Below are positions 1-8,348 of a stretch of DNA of 60,757 nt, in pieces. Position numbers and translations under genes: made by a program. Under the pieces are notes generated by a model. The model was given only the letters and a program-made list of their open reading frames with translations, did no database searches and was not told where the DNA came from. The DNA is from an uncultured Bacilli bacterium (GTDB taxonomy: Bacteria; Bacillota_I; Bacilli_A; RF39; UBA660): NCBI GenBank assembly GCA_944363785.1, contig CALVVF010000008.1, positions 1 through 60,757 of the forward strand, read 5' to 3'. Each line of letters begins with the position of its first letter. Positions within the stretch are counted from its first letter, which is position 1.

Positions 1-81
1 ACTATTTTATTACAACAAAGAGAATTAATCCCCCTCTTATTTTAATTTGTTGTCTACTTTTTCTTGACTAATGCAAAGGCA

Positions 82-108
82 TAAAAAAACACAAGAGCTA
101 TATCTTGT
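82..108 (-). terminator. Intrinsic terminator after XRE regulator
   Basis: On the minus strand the stem ACAAGA/TCTTGT with a six-base loop is followed by GTTTTTTT. It lies just downstream of the stop codon of the XRE regulator at 113-469, which it probably ends. Confidence 0.6.
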
Positions 109-112
109 ATTT

Positions 113-469
113 TTAACGCATTTTCTTTTCGATAAAATCAATTGTTCGCTTTGGATCATCCAATAATTTTTCATAAAGACGAACGTGTTTTCGTAATTCA
201 TTAATCAATGCAATTTCATCTTTAGCAATATTAATACCATACGTAGCATCATCACTGGCAACTAAATAACAATCGACACCTAAGAAATAAGTAAGTTCGA
301 CATTTAATGCATTAGCTAAATCAATTAATGTATCTAAAGTTGGTGTTCTAGTACCATTTTCATAGCAACAAATACTCGTTTTAGTAAGCCCAACCATACT
401 AGCCAACTGTCCTTGTGTTAAATGATTTTTTAATCTAGTTTCTTTCAATCTACGATCAAATAGTAACAT
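113..469 (-). CDS. XRE-family HTH transcriptional regulator
   Basis: A 118-residue protein with a Cro/C1-type helix-turn-helix over about residues 5-62. The segment TQGQLASMVGLTKTSICCYE is the turn and recognition helix, and the NGTRTPTLDTL stretch that follows is typical of the family. The C-terminal half is helical and charged, with no ligand domain that I recognise, so it is probably a small dimeric repressor. The start ATG has GGGGTG upstream. It is the last gene of a minus-strand run that includes ssb and the suf genes but has its own 80-base leader. The target is unknown; autoregulation is only an inference from family habit. Confidence 0.85.
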   Translation of the reverse strand: MLLFDRRLKETRLKNHLTQGQLASMVGLTKTSICCYENGTRTPTLDTLIDLANALNVELTYFLGVDCYLVASDDATYGINIAKDEIALINELRKHVRLYEKLLDDPKRTIDFIEKKMR

Positions 470-549
470 GAACTACACCCCATATCATCATATAGGTACA
501 TTATAGGGAAAAGATGCCGATTTATGCCTGAAGTTAACTAAAAAGAAAC

Positions 550-885
550 TTAGTTACTACCTTCTTTGGGCTTAGAAGATAAAAAGGTAACCTTTTCAGC
601 AACAACATCTAATTGTGTTCTATTTCCTTCAGGTTTTTCTACTATTCGACTCTGCAATCGTCCTTTAACACCGACAATATCTCCTTTATTACAGTAATCC
701 ACTGTAGAAACGGCGACATTATCCCAAAGTACGCAATCGATAAAATCAGTTTCATATTCACCTGCCATATTTTTAAAACTACGAGGAACAGCTAAAGTAA
801 TAAACGAAACCTTCTTTCCATTTTCCAATTCTTTTAGCTCTGGTTTTTTTACTAATCTTCCTACCAAAACAACATGATTCAACAT
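550..885 (-). CDS. ssb: Single-stranded DNA-binding protein, short form
   Basis: A 111-residue OB-fold protein that begins MLNHVVLVGRLVKKPELKEL, the usual SSB opening, and keeps the core RLQSRIVEKPEGNRTQLDVVA strand region. It ends soon after the OB fold. It lacks the long Gly/Gln linker and acidic DDDIPF-type tip by which major SSBs recruit repair proteins. The length and missing tail resemble the accessory SsbB/YwpH form of Bacillus rather than the essential SsbA. A role in ssDNA protection during uptake or recombination is therefore an inference. The ribosome binding site AAAGGAGG lies nine bases before ATG. It stands alone, without rpsF or rpsR beside it. Confidence 0.9.
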   Translation of the reverse strand: MLNHVVLVGRLVKKPELKELENGKKVSFITLAVPRSFKNMAGEYETDFIDCVLWDNVAVSTVDYCNKGDIVGVKGRLQSRIVEKPEGNRTQLDVVAEKVTFLSSKPKEGSN

Positions 886-1073
886 TTACTTCCTCCTTTC
901 TGCATTAAGCATAAAGAAAAGAAGAAGAAAAGACAAATGAGGAAAAAGAAGAAAAAAACAAACAAATCACAACAAAACAAAAAAATTACCTATCCTTTTT
1001 TCGTATTCAGTCATAAAAAAAGAAAAAATAATGAATTCAAACATCCATTATATTTTTCTTACTTACATTATTT

Positions 1074-1493
1074 CTACATTTTTTCCAACAATTTCTCCAA
1101 AGATTCGAACGCTAAAATGGCACATCGACGCCTACTTGGCTGTTTTCCAATATCTTCATAGACAACCAACTCCCCTAAGATAGTCGCATCATAATCTTCA
1201 CCAGCTAACATTTTTTTATAATTTTCTAAAATGACTTTCGCCTCATCCTTGTTCTTACCTATCAAAGCCTTAATCATCAAACTCGCTGCACTCATACTAA
1301 CCGCACAAGCTTCACCATCAAACCGAATATCCTTAATCGTTCCATCCTCAATTTGATATTGAATATCCAAATGATCAATACAGCTTTCATTATTAGTATT
1401 AAATAATAAATAATCCTCATCCTCTACTAATCCTCGATGAAAAGGATGTTGATAATTTTCTAACATAATATCTCTACGACTATTAGGATCCAT
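1074..1493 (-). CDS. sufU: SufU-type iron-sulfur scaffold / zinc-dependent sulfurtransferase
   Basis: A 139-residue SufU/IscU-family protein. The zinc ligands of SufU are visible: C38-x-D40 (SCID), C63 (GEACAVS) and C124 (RRRCAIL). It has the SufU-type insertion before the last cysteine. In Gram-positive bacteria SufU accepts persulfide sulfur from SufS and passes it to the SufBCD scaffold. The gene follows sufS by 15 bases on the same strand with GAGGTG ahead of its ATG, so the two form a unit. sufB, sufC and sufD are not in this window, whereas in Bacillus they flank this pair, so the operon appears split. Confidence 0.93.
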   Translation of the reverse strand: MDPNSRRDIMLENYQHPFHRGLVEDEDYLLFNTNNESCIDHLDIQYQIEDGTIKDIRFDGEACAVSMSAASLMIKALIGKNKDEAKVILENYKKMLAGEDYDATILGELVVYEDIGKQPSRRRCAILAFESLEKLLEKM

Positions 1494-1508
1494 ATTTATA
1501 CACCTCTT

Positions 1509-2702
1509 CTATAACACAATTCTAAAAATATCTTTACTCCTCTTTAATACTCGAATTACTTCATCTATTTCTTCTTTCGTATTATAAAAATAGAAACTTA
1601 CTCGACAAGTATTCTTTACTTGTAAGTCTTCCTTTAATATTTTAGCACAATGATTACCAGCCCGAACACAAATATGATAATGATTTAAATAAATAGCGGT
1701 ATCTTGACTAAATACATCATCAATATTAAAAGCAACAATACTACCACCAACATCTTTATTATACACTGTAACATGATCAATCGTCTCTAATTGCGCTAAA
1801 AAATATTGTTTTAAAGACTGTTCATACTGATGGATATTTTCCATGCCAATCTCTGTTAGATAATCTAAAGCAGCTCCAAAACCAATCACACCAGCAATAT
1901 TAGGAGTTCCTGCTTCTAATCGGGAAGGTAGACTCTTATATTCCCAAGAACCATCACTATGAAAAGATGTATTCATCCCACCCCCAACTATCGTTGGATG
2001 TAGTTTTTCTAATAATTCCTCTTTTCCATATAAAATACCTACTCCCGTTGGTCCTAACATCTTATGGGCCGAAAACGCCAAAAAATCAATTCCTAACTGT
2101 TCTACATCAACAGCACGATGAGGAACACTCTGAGCACCATCTACTACAAAATAAATTCCTTTTTCTTGACACAATTTTCCAATATCACGAACAGGACGTT
2201 CATCACCAAGTACATTAGTTATATGGGCAATAGAAATTACTTTAGTTCTCTCAGTAATACTTTCTTGAACATTCCTTAATACCACTTGATGATTCTCTAA
2301 AGGAATATATTTAACTACTATACCTATCTCTTTCTCAAGTTCTAACCAAGGTAGAATATTAGAAGCATGTTCAGCTTTCGTTAATAATACTTCATCCCCC
2401 TTCTTTAAATAATATTTCATAAACCCAAAAACAACTCGATTTAAAGAATCTGTAGTACCAGAAGTAAAAATAATTTCCTTACTACTCTTCGCATGAATAA
2501 AATCTCGCACCTTATCTCTTACTTCTTCATACATCATATCTACTTTCAAACTATTATCATAATCCCCACGATGTGCATTCGCCGTATATTTCGTATAATA
2601 ATCAACTACTCTGTCTACTACACATTTAGGTTTTAACGTAGTCGCACTATTATCTAAATAAATGATCCCTGATTTTAAAATTTCAAAATCATCTCGATGC
2701 AT
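1509..2702 (-). CDS. sufS: Cysteine desulfurase SufS
   Basis: A 397-residue group II class V aminotransferase. The PLP lysine is K214 in SAHKMLGPTGVG. H112 in KAEHASN stacks on PLP. The persulfide cysteine is C352 in RAGNHCAK, on the short loop typical of SufS. It converts cysteine to alanine plus enzyme-bound persulfide for Fe-S cluster assembly through SufU, encoded directly downstream. Length matches the family (about 400-410). The ATG is preceded by GAGGAGG. It starts the sufS-sufU unit; upstream lies a 174-base divergent gap shared with the coat genes. Confidence 0.96.
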   Translation of the reverse strand: MHRDDFEILKSGIIYLDNSATTLKPKCVVDRVVDYYTKYTANAHRGDYDNSLKVDMMYEEVRDKVRDFIHAKSSKEIIFTSGTTDSLNRVVFGFMKYYLKKGDEVLLTKAEHASNILPWLELEKEIGIVVKYIPLENHQVVLRNVQESITERTKVISIAHITNVLGDERPVRDIGKLCQEKGIYFVVDGAQSVPHRAVDVEQLGIDFLAFSAHKMLGPTGVGILYGKEELLEKLHPTIVGGGMNTSFHSDGSWEYKSLPSRLEAGTPNIAGVIGFGAALDYLTEIGMENIHQYEQSLKQYFLAQLETIDHVTVYNKDVGGSIVAFNIDDVFSQDTAIYLNHYHICVRAGNHCAKILKEDLQVKNTCRVSFYFYNTKEEIDEVIRVLKRSKDIFRIVL

Positions 2703-2876
2703 AATATTCCTCCTCTATTTCCTATATCATATCTTATGAAAAAAAATAAAAATAACTCACACCATTTATCCAAAACTAAATATTCTAATTATATTATACT
2801 AAAAATACATTCATTGGAAAAGAAAATGTATAAAACTATTTCATTCTATCCACTCTAAAAACAAGGAGGAAATAAA

Positions 2877-3089
2877 ATGAATCAAGTACCACAAATCATT
2901 TCAACAAAAGATCTTGCTTATTTAGAAGATATCTTCGAATGGAATTTAACCGCAGCAAAAAAAGCATACCACTACTTTGAAATAAGTCAAGATCAACAAT
3001 TAAAAACAGCATTTGAACAAACCTATCAAATGCATAAATCGATCTGTAATACAATATTAACAATATTAAAAGAAGGTGAATCTCTATGA
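2877..3089 (+). CDS. Small spore coat protein, CotF-like
   Basis: A 70-residue helical protein of the small CotF-like partner type seen beside CotF in spore formers. It opens MNQVPQIISTKDLAYLEDIF and is predicted to be two antiparallel helices. The start has AAGGAGG nine bases upstream. It overlaps the next gene by four bases (ATGA), so the two are translationally coupled and probably form one coat component. Expression in the mother cell is expected from the family, but I could not pick a sigma-E or sigma-K promoter with confidence. No catalytic residues are seen. Confidence 0.7.
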   Translation: MNQVPQIISTKDLAYLEDIFEWNLTAAKKAYHYFEISQDQQLKTAFEQTYQMHKSICNTILTILKEGESL

Positions 3090-3403
3090 ATAATCAAAAA
3101 ATTCAAAACCCGAAAACAGAAACTCCCGCAACTATCGAATTAAACGATAAAGATATGCTTACTGATTTACTAATGACAGAGAAAAATATGAATACGAATT
3201 TTGCGATTGCGTTAAATGAAGCTAGTAACGAAACCCTATATCAGGAGTTAGAAGCCTGTAAAACCCAAATTAGAAATACGCAAAGAAGTCTTTATGAACT
3301 TTCTTTTAGTAAAGGGTGGTACACGTTAGAAAAAGCAGAAACTCAAAAAATTACAGAAGCTTATACTAAACACCAAACCTGTATAAATGAATTAAGTGCT
3401 TAA
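3086..3403 (+). CDS. Spore coat protein, CotF family
   Basis: A 105-residue protein of the CotF family. It has a short polar N-terminus (residues 1-18) followed by a ferritin-like helical hairpin with the motifs LNDKDMLTDLLMTEKNMNT and SKGWYTLEKAE, which are characteristic of coat CotF proteins. It is coupled to the upstream 70-residue partner by a four-base overlap and is followed by a TTCG-loop terminator. Together with spoIVA, spoVIF and the YjcZ-type genes it supports a sporulating host. Confidence 0.82.
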   Translation: MNNQKIQNPKTETPATIELNDKDMLTDLLMTEKNMNTNFAIALNEASNETLYQELEACKTQIRNTQRSLYELSFSKGWYTLEKAETQKITEAYTKHQTCINELSA

Positions 3404-3461
3404 TATGAATAAATTCTATTCAAAAAGATCTAAATATTAATGGATACTCGCTGTATTCACC

Positions 3462-3487
3462 AAAATGCTTCGGCATTTTTTCTTTTT
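3462..3487 (+). terminator. TTCG-loop intrinsic terminator
   Basis: The stem AAAATGC/GCATTTTT is closed by a UUCG-type tetraloop and followed by a T-rich run. It ends the coat gene pair. Confidence 0.8.
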
Positions 3488-3540
3488 GTCTAATTTACTT
3501 AATCACTAATTTTTGTTAGAATAACAATTGAGGTGATAAT

Positions 3541-3933
3541 ATGGATTGTTTATTCTGTAAAATTATAAACGGTGAGATACCAAGTTTTACTATCTATGAA
3601 GATGAACAAGTAAAAGTATTTTTAGATATTAATCCTAATACGAATGGCCACTGTCTAATTGTTCCTAAAAAACACATCGTAACGGTAGAAGATTTAGAGG
3701 ACAGTTTAGCTACTCATATTCTCAAAGTAGAAAAAATTATCTATCAAAAACTAAGAGAAAAACTTCATATTGATGGTTTAACTATCTGTCAAAATAATGA
3801 TCTAGGACAAGATGTCAAACATTATCATGTTCACTTGATCCCAAGATATAAAGACGATAATTGGAAAATGCAATTTAATCAAGAAAGTTTAAAAGAACCA
3901 GAAGAAATATTTAAACAAATTACAAATGAATAA
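3541..3933 (+). CDS. HIT-family nucleotide hydrolase
   Basis: A 130-residue histidine triad protein. The N-terminal CLFCKIINGEIPS carries the family's paired cysteines. The strand DINPNTNGHCLIVPKKH and the triad HYHVHLIPRY follow in order. The middle triad histidine is the nucleophile for the phosphoramidate or dinucleotide hydrolysis typical of the Hit/HinT branch. ATG follows TTGAGGTGATAAT. It is monocistronic, with a hairpin after it. The physiological substrate cannot be read from sequence. Confidence 0.93.
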   Translation: MDCLFCKIINGEIPSFTIYEDEQVKVFLDINPNTNGHCLIVPKKHIVTVEDLEDSLATHILKVEKIIYQKLREKLHIDGLTICQNNDLGQDVKHYHVHLIPRYKDDNWKMQFNQESLKEPEEIFKQITNE

Positions 3934-3944
3934 GAATAATTTAC

Positions 3945-3975
3945 AAAATAGACAGAGTAAAAAACTGTCTATTTA
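3945..3975 (+). terminator. Hairpin downstream of HIT gene
   Basis: A perfect 10-bp stem AAATAGACAG/CTGTCTATTT with a nine-base A-rich loop. The T-tract is weak (ATTT, then a delayed T-run at about 3987), so termination efficiency is uncertain. Confidence 0.5.
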
Positions 3976-4014
3976 ACTTGAATTCATTTTTTAAATAAAT
4001 ATAATATTAATGTT

Positions 4015-4057
4015 CAAGAAAAGAAGCTGTTGTAAACATTGACATCACAACAACTTC
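4015..4057 (-). terminator. Terminator after YjcZ-type genes
   Basis: The stem GAAGCTGTTGT/ACAACAACTTC has one mismatch. T-rich sequence follows on both strands. On the minus strand it sits just below the stop codon of the mini-protein at 4065-4193. Confidence 0.6.
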
Positions 4058-4064
4058 TTTTTCT

Positions 4065-4193
4065 TTAGCAGGATAGCCAAGCACCTAAGATGATAGCTAA
4101 TAAAATATATAAAACGATAATAATAACATAACCACTACCACCAGTCGTAGTAGGTACTTGAGTATTGCATGTATTTTCATGATTGCAAGCCAT
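4065..4193 (-). CDS. YjcZ-type sporulation mini-protein (42 aa)
   Basis: A 42-residue ORF. The polar N-terminus has two cysteines and a TTTGGSG linker. A single hydrophobic helix VIIIVLYILLAIILGAW then ends two residues before the final cysteine. The Gly-rich start, the FxxIVVLFILLVIIGxxx-type helix and the terminal GAW are the pattern of YjcZ/SpoVM-like mini-proteins found in spore formers. ATG has AAGGAGG at good spacing. It is the second of two such genes in tandem, 17 bases after the first. It is probably a membrane or forespore-surface peptide; its specific role is unknown. Confidence 0.8.
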   Translation of the reverse strand: MACNHENTCNTQVPTTTGGSGYVIIIVLYILLAIILGAWLSC

Positions 4194-4210
4194 TATAACA
4201 CCTCCTTACA

Positions 4211-4291
4211 TTAAATCCATGCACCAAGAATAATTACTAATAAAATAAATAAAACTAATACGATAGCGGAACTTGATACGTAATTACCCAT
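4211..4291 (-). CDS. YjcZ-type sporulation mini-protein (26 aa)
   Basis: A 26-residue ORF, MGNYVSSS followed by a hydrophobic helix ending IILGAWI. The helix matches its 42-residue downstream neighbour almost residue for residue, so the two are paralogs. The ribosome binding site AAGGAGGAATTT ahead of ATG is strong, which argues that this very short frame is translated. The gene lies between coat genes and prsA. It fits the family of tiny single-helix sporulation proteins, but no function can be assigned from sequence. Confidence 0.75.
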   Translation of the reverse strand: MGNYVSSSAIVLVLFILLVIILGAWI

Positions 4292-4382
4292 AACTTAAAT
4301 TCCTCCTTTTTTTGATTACTCATAGTATTTTATGGAAATAAGGGAAAAAGGTTCTAGACGAATAGGAATTTTAGATAAATTA

Positions 4383-4411
4383 TTGTATTTTATATAGAGA
4401 TTTGTTATGAT
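4383..4411 (+). promoter_or_regulatory. Sigma-A-type promoter for prsA
   Basis: TTGTAT and TATGAT with exactly 17 bases between them. It ends 26 bases before the prsA ATG, which has AGAAGGAGG. Confidence 0.6.
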
Positions 4412-4436
4412 ATTAGATGTTTAGAAGGAGGACAAA

Positions 4437-5426
4437 ATGAAAAAAGTAATAATCAGTATGCTTGTTGTACTAGTCCTAGTAACAGGTTGTGGAAAAATAC
4501 CAAAATTAGAAAACGGACAAGATGCCGTTGTAACATTAGAAGGTGACGATATCTCGAATGATAGTTTATATAACGAAGTAAAAGAAAGATATGCACTAAG
4601 TGCTTTAATTGATATGATCGATACCCAAATCTTAAATAAAGAATATGAAGATAGTGAAGAAGAAGAGGAAGAAATAGAAGCACAAATCAACTCATGGATT
4701 ACTCAATTTGGAAATGAACAAATTCTACTTCAACAAACTTACGGTGCTTGGGGAATCAGTACTATGGATGAACTTCGCGAATATCTAAAATTACAATATA
4801 AGAGAAATCTTGCCGTTGAAGATTATGCGAAAGAAATTGTTACCGATGAAGAAATCAACAAATTCTATGAGGAAGAAATCTTCGGAGATATTACAGCTAA
4901 ACATATTTTAATCAAACCAGAAGTAGAAGACGATATGACCGATGAAGAAAAAACTGCTGCGGAAGAAGAAGCACTAAAAAAAGCAAAAGAAATTATTGCT
5001 AAACTTAAAAATGGTGAAGATTTTGAAGAACTTGCCAAAGAAAATTCTGATGATGAAGCAAGTGCACCTAAGGGTGGAGCATTAGATCCATTTACTCATG
5101 GAAGTATGACAGAAGAATTTGAAAAAGCAGCTAAGGACCTAGAAGTAGGAAAATTTACAACCGAACCTGTTAAGACAGAATATGGATATCATATCATTTT
5201 GAAAGTTAGTCAAAAAGATAAACCAGAATTAAAGACAGTAAAAGATGATATCATCGAAGAAATTGCAAGTGACAAAACAACAGAAGATGCTACATTAGAA
5301 ATTACAGCTTTAGAAAAACTAAGAGAAGAATACAAAGTAGAATTCCATGATGATTCATTAAAAACACAATATGAAAATTACTTATACAATGCAAAAGAAC
5401 AAGCAAAAAATAGTAGTCAATCTTAA
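4437..5426 (+). CDS. prsA: PrsA-type foldase lipoprotein (peptidylprolyl isomerase)
   Basis: A 329-residue exported lipoprotein. The signal peptide ends in the lipobox V-T-G-C with C18 as the lipidated residue. A SurA/PrsA-type helical N-domain follows (about 25-140), then a parvulin rotamase domain from about residue 150 (TAKHILI) to 250 (EYGYHIILKV), with the usual KGGALDPF core. A charged C-terminal helix and a Gln/Ser tail follow. It assists folding of secreted proteins on the outer face of the membrane, which fits a genome with a large secreted-protein island. Own promoter and own terminator, so monocistronic. Confidence 0.93.
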   Translation: MKKVIISMLVVLVLVTGCGKIPKLENGQDAVVTLEGDDISNDSLYNEVKERYALSALIDMIDTQILNKEYEDSEEEEEEIEAQINSWITQFGNEQILLQQTYGAWGISTMDELREYLKLQYKRNLAVEDYAKEIVTDEEINKFYEEEIFGDITAKHILIKPEVEDDMTDEEKTAAEEEALKKAKEIIAKLKNGEDFEELAKENSDDEASAPKGGALDPFTHGSMTEEFEKAAKDLEVGKFTTEPVKTEYGYHIILKVSQKDKPELKTVKDDIIEEIASDKTTEDATLEITALEKLREEYKVEFHDDSLKTQYENYLYNAKEQAKNSSQS

Positions 5427-5463
5427 AAAGAATGCCAGAAAAAAAATAGGCATTCTTTTTTTA
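5427..5463 (+). terminator. Terminator of prsA
   Basis: The stem GAATGCC/GGCATTC with an A-rich loop, followed by seven or more T, directly after the prsA stop. Confidence 0.85.
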
Positions 5464-5500
5464 TAACAAAAAGCAATTCTTAAAAAAGAAAAAGAAAGGA

Positions 5501-5529
5501 TAGACAAACATTCAGTTTCATAGTATAAT
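5501..5529 (+). promoter_or_regulatory. Sigma-A-type promoter for RNase J gene
   Basis: TAGACA and TATAAT separated by 17 bases, ending 60 bases before the start codon. Confidence 0.6.
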
Positions 5530-5589
5530 TTTATCGATTAGTTCTTGATCATGAAATATAAAAAAAAAACTGAATGAAAGGAGAAATAA

Positions 5590-7311
5590 ATGAAATTTAA
5601 CAAACCTGTAGAAACAAAAATTATTGTTTTGGGAGGTTTAGGAGAAGTAGGAAAAAACATGTATTGTTTAATGCATGCGGACGAAATTATTATAATTGAT
5701 GCGGGAATTAGTTTTCCAGAAGGAGAACTTTTAGGAATAGATTACGTTTTACCAGATTATACTTTTTTGAAAGAAAATCAAAATAAAATCAAGGCTTTGA
5801 TTATTACTCATGGCCATGAAGATCATATTGGTGCTATACCGTTTTTATTACAGACAATAGAAATACCGGCAATTTATGCGCCTAATCAAGCGAAAGAGTT
5901 AATTGCCTTGAAATTACAAGATCGAAATATTCGTTATGATCATTTATATGCTTATGATGATCAAACTAAATTAAAATACAAATATTTTGAAATTGAATTC
6001 TTTAGAACGACCCATTCTATTCCTGATTCGCATGGAATCTACTTAAAAACCCCCAATGGTGCTGTCGTAACGACAGGAGATTTTAAATTCGATTTTACAC
6101 CGATTGGTCCAATGGCTGATCTACATAAAATGGCAGAACTTGGTAAACGAGGAGTTGATCTACTGATTAGTGACTCAACTAATGCTTTAAATGAAGGCAT
6201 ATCTGCTAGTGAATCAAAGGTAGATAGTGCACTTACTAGTATCTTTGATCAATATGCCAATAACCGAATTATTATTGCTACTTTTGCCTCTAACATCTAT
6301 CGGTTAAAACATATCGTTGAAACTTGTTATAAACACAATCGAAAAATCTGTGTTTTCGGTAGAAGTATGGAAAATAATATTCAAATATCCATAAATGGTG
6401 GATATATCGATCATAAAGAACTATTCATAACGGCTGAAGAAGCAAATCATTTAAAGCCCAAAGAAGTTACTATCCTTTGTACAGGCTCTCAAGGAGAACC
6501 GTTAGCAGCCCTATCCAGAATTGCAGAAGGAACACATAAACAAATTTCTTTAAGACCTGATGATATCGTAGTATTCTCTTCTTCACCAATTCCTGGAAAT
6601 GCTTTAGCAATTTCTAGAACCATTAATAAATTATATCTAAGAGGAGTTAAAGTATTCACCAATAGTAATTCAGCTGCTGACTTACATACTTCTGGACATG
6701 CCAACGAAGAAGAATTAAAATTAATGATTCGTTTATTTATGCCAAAATATGTGATGCCATTCCATGGTGATTATCGAATGTTAAAAAAACATGCTAATAT
6801 TGCAATCGAATGTGGTATTCCAAAAGAAAATACTTTTGTTATTGAAAATGGTGAAATTCTAGAAATGAAAAATCATGTCATCACCAAATCAAAAGAACGA
6901 GTTCCAGGTGAAGATATCTATGTAGATGGAAACCGTATTGGGGAAATTGGTAGTGTAGTGATTCGTGATCGAAAAATTATGTCCAACGATGGTATTCTAG
7001 TTGTCATCGCAAACATTGATATCGATCAAAGAAAACTATTAATCAAACCTAATATTACTACTCGTGGATTCATCTTAGTAAACGAAAATGAAGAACTAAT
7101 TAAAGAAATCGAAGTACTAAGTGAAAAAGTAATTCTTGATCGCTTACAAAATAGTAAAGATACAACTAATGAAATGAAAGTAAAAATCATCAGTGAATTA
7201 ATTACTTACATAGAAAAGAAAACAGGAAGAAGACCAATTATCCTCCCTGTTATCATCGATGTAAAGAAAAATGATACCACAGCAGAAAATAAAAAAGAGT
7301 GTTCAGTTTAA
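5590..7311 (+). CDS. rnj: Ribonuclease J
   Basis: A 573-residue metallo-beta-lactamase/beta-CASP nuclease. The zinc motif H74-G-H76-E-D78-H79 is intact. The beta-CASP region has the TGSQGEP motif, and the late histidine motif MPFHGDYR is present. The C-terminal domain runs from about residue 450. RNase J combines 5'-3' exonuclease and endonuclease activity in mRNA turnover and 16S maturation. Length is slightly above the usual 555. ATG follows AAAGGAG. Only one J-type gene is in this window, so I cannot say whether it is J1 or J2. RNase Y is encoded 1 kb away on the other strand. Confidence 0.95.
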   Translation: MKFNKPVETKIIVLGGLGEVGKNMYCLMHADEIIIIDAGISFPEGELLGIDYVLPDYTFLKENQNKIKALIITHGHEDHIGAIPFLLQTIEIPAIYAPNQAKELIALKLQDRNIRYDHLYAYDDQTKLKYKYFEIEFFRTTHSIPDSHGIYLKTPNGAVVTTGDFKFDFTPIGPMADLHKMAELGKRGVDLLISDSTNALNEGISASESKVDSALTSIFDQYANNRIIIATFASNIYRLKHIVETCYKHNRKICVFGRSMENNIQISINGGYIDHKELFITAEEANHLKPKEVTILCTGSQGEPLAALSRIAEGTHKQISLRPDDIVVFSSSPIPGNALAISRTINKLYLRGVKVFTNSNSAADLHTSGHANEEELKLMIRLFMPKYVMPFHGDYRMLKKHANIAIECGIPKENTFVIENGEILEMKNHVITKSKERVPGEDIYVDGNRIGEIGSVVIRDRKIMSNDGILVVIANIDIDQRKLLIKPNITTRGFILVNENEELIKEIEVLSEKVILDRLQNSKDTTNEMKVKIISELITYIEKKTGRRPIILPVIIDVKKNDTTAENKKECSV

Positions 7312-7321
7312 CACCATAAGC

Positions 7322-7354
7322 AAAAAGATTCTTGTATAAACAGGAATCTTTTTT
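7322..7354. terminator. Bidirectional terminator between rnj and convergent gene
   Basis: The stem AAAGATTC(t)TGT/ACA(g)GAATCTTT has A and T tracts on opposite sides. It can end rnj on the plus strand and the convergent gene at 7359-8270 on the minus strand. Confidence 0.75.
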
Positions 7355-7358
7355 CATT

Positions 7359-8270
7359 TTATTTTAACATTGTTTCTACTTCAGTAGTTGAGTTTGGCGT
7401 TACTTTTTCTTGAGACCATTCACTCCAATCACTCCAGATCGTTCTTTTACAAACATTATAACAAGTTTGACAACATTGTCCCTGATCATTCATCGTATAA
7501 CCACTTGGACAAACTCCTGTACTAGAAGTAATACACTTACATAAATAAGGTTCACATTGATATGTCTCAAAGGTTGCGGTTCGATAACGATAATAAGTTC
7601 TACCCACTATATCCTGAACGATAATTGTCCTTGACTTCTCTGTAAAATTACCCGCTTTATCAAAAACAGAATACACTAATGTATATTGTCCTTCTTTAGA
7701 AGTATCTATCGTATCAGGAACAACAGTATAATCACTATTTAAACCAGAAAGACTATCCGATACTTGAACACCATTTCTAACAGAAAAATTAGAACCCATT
7801 TGAACAGTAGTAGAAGATTCAAAATCCATAGTCGGAGGCTCTTTGTCAATATTCGAAACCGAAATAATATTTTCTTTACTTTCTCGGCCATTAATATCCT
7901 TTACTTTAACCAAAAAAGTACCGTTACGGTTAACTGTCAATTGATTGCTTTCTTGCCATCTTCCTTCATACAAATTGATACCTTCTACCCCTTCTTCACC
8001 TTCCTGTAACTGACAATCTGTACATTCAAAATAATAAGAAGATACTTTACTGTCATCTGTTTCTACCTGAATAACGACATCCTGACTCGTCCACTCTTCA
8101 GTAGATAAAGTAACATTAGGAAAATCAATTAAAGGTCTAGTATCTAAATAAAAATACAAACCAACTCCTAAACCAACAATACCCAAACAACAAATAACAA
8201 TCACAATGATTAGAATTTGTTTTTGTTTTTTATTAGAAACACGTTTTAAAACCTGTTCTTCATTATACAT
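7359..8270 (-). CDS. Membrane-anchored Ig-like protein with Cys-rich, WSxWS tail
   Basis: A 303-residue protein; function not recognised. A basic N-terminus is followed by one membrane helix (about residues 19-41) and an extracellular part. The middle resembles bacterial Ig-like or HYR-type folds (DKEPPTMDFESS, then GQYTLVYSVFDKAGNFTEKS). The tail (about 235-285) holds nine cysteines in C-x4-C-x-C and CCQTCYNVC clusters and then IWSDWSEWSQ, a thrombospondin-like tryptophan motif. I chose the ATG at 8270, behind GGAGCGTG, over an upstream GTG. It lies downstream of rny and convergent to rnj. It may be a surface adhesin or sensor. Confidence 0.7.
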   Translation of the reverse strand: MYNEEQVLKRVSNKKQKQILIIVIVICCLGIVGLGVGLYFYLDTRPLIDFPNVTLSTEEWTSQDVVIQVETDDSKVSSYYFECTDCQLQEGEEGVEGINLYEGRWQESNQLTVNRNGTFLVKVKDINGRESKENIISVSNIDKEPPTMDFESSTTVQMGSNFSVRNGVQVSDSLSGLNSDYTVVPDTIDTSKEGQYTLVYSVFDKAGNFTEKSRTIIVQDIVGRTYYRYRTATFETYQCEPYLCKCITSSTGVCPSGYTMNDQGQCCQTCYNVCKRTIWSDWSEWSQEKVTPNSTTEVETMLK

Positions 8271-8321
8271 ATCATCACGCTCCGTATAGGATAAATATAA
8301 CACAGAATAAAAAAAAAGTAT

Positions 8322-8348
8322 AGAAAAAGAAGCGACTATCTCGCCTCT
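8322..8348 (-). terminator. Terminator overlapping the rny stop codon
   Basis: The minus-strand stem AGAGGCGA/TCGCTTCT (one G-U pair, five-base loop) followed by TTTTTC. The last codons and stop of rny lie in the stem. Confidence 0.65.

Noticed and set aside
874..1161. Plus-strand lysine-rich ORF between ssb and sufU
   Set aside because: Low-complexity poly-Lys translation of an A-rich gap, antisense to sufU; no ribosome site or homology pattern.
4421..4690. Minus-strand Ser- and Leu-rich ORFs opposite prsA
   Set aside because: Shadow frames of an acidic, repetitive coding stretch; no ribosome site.
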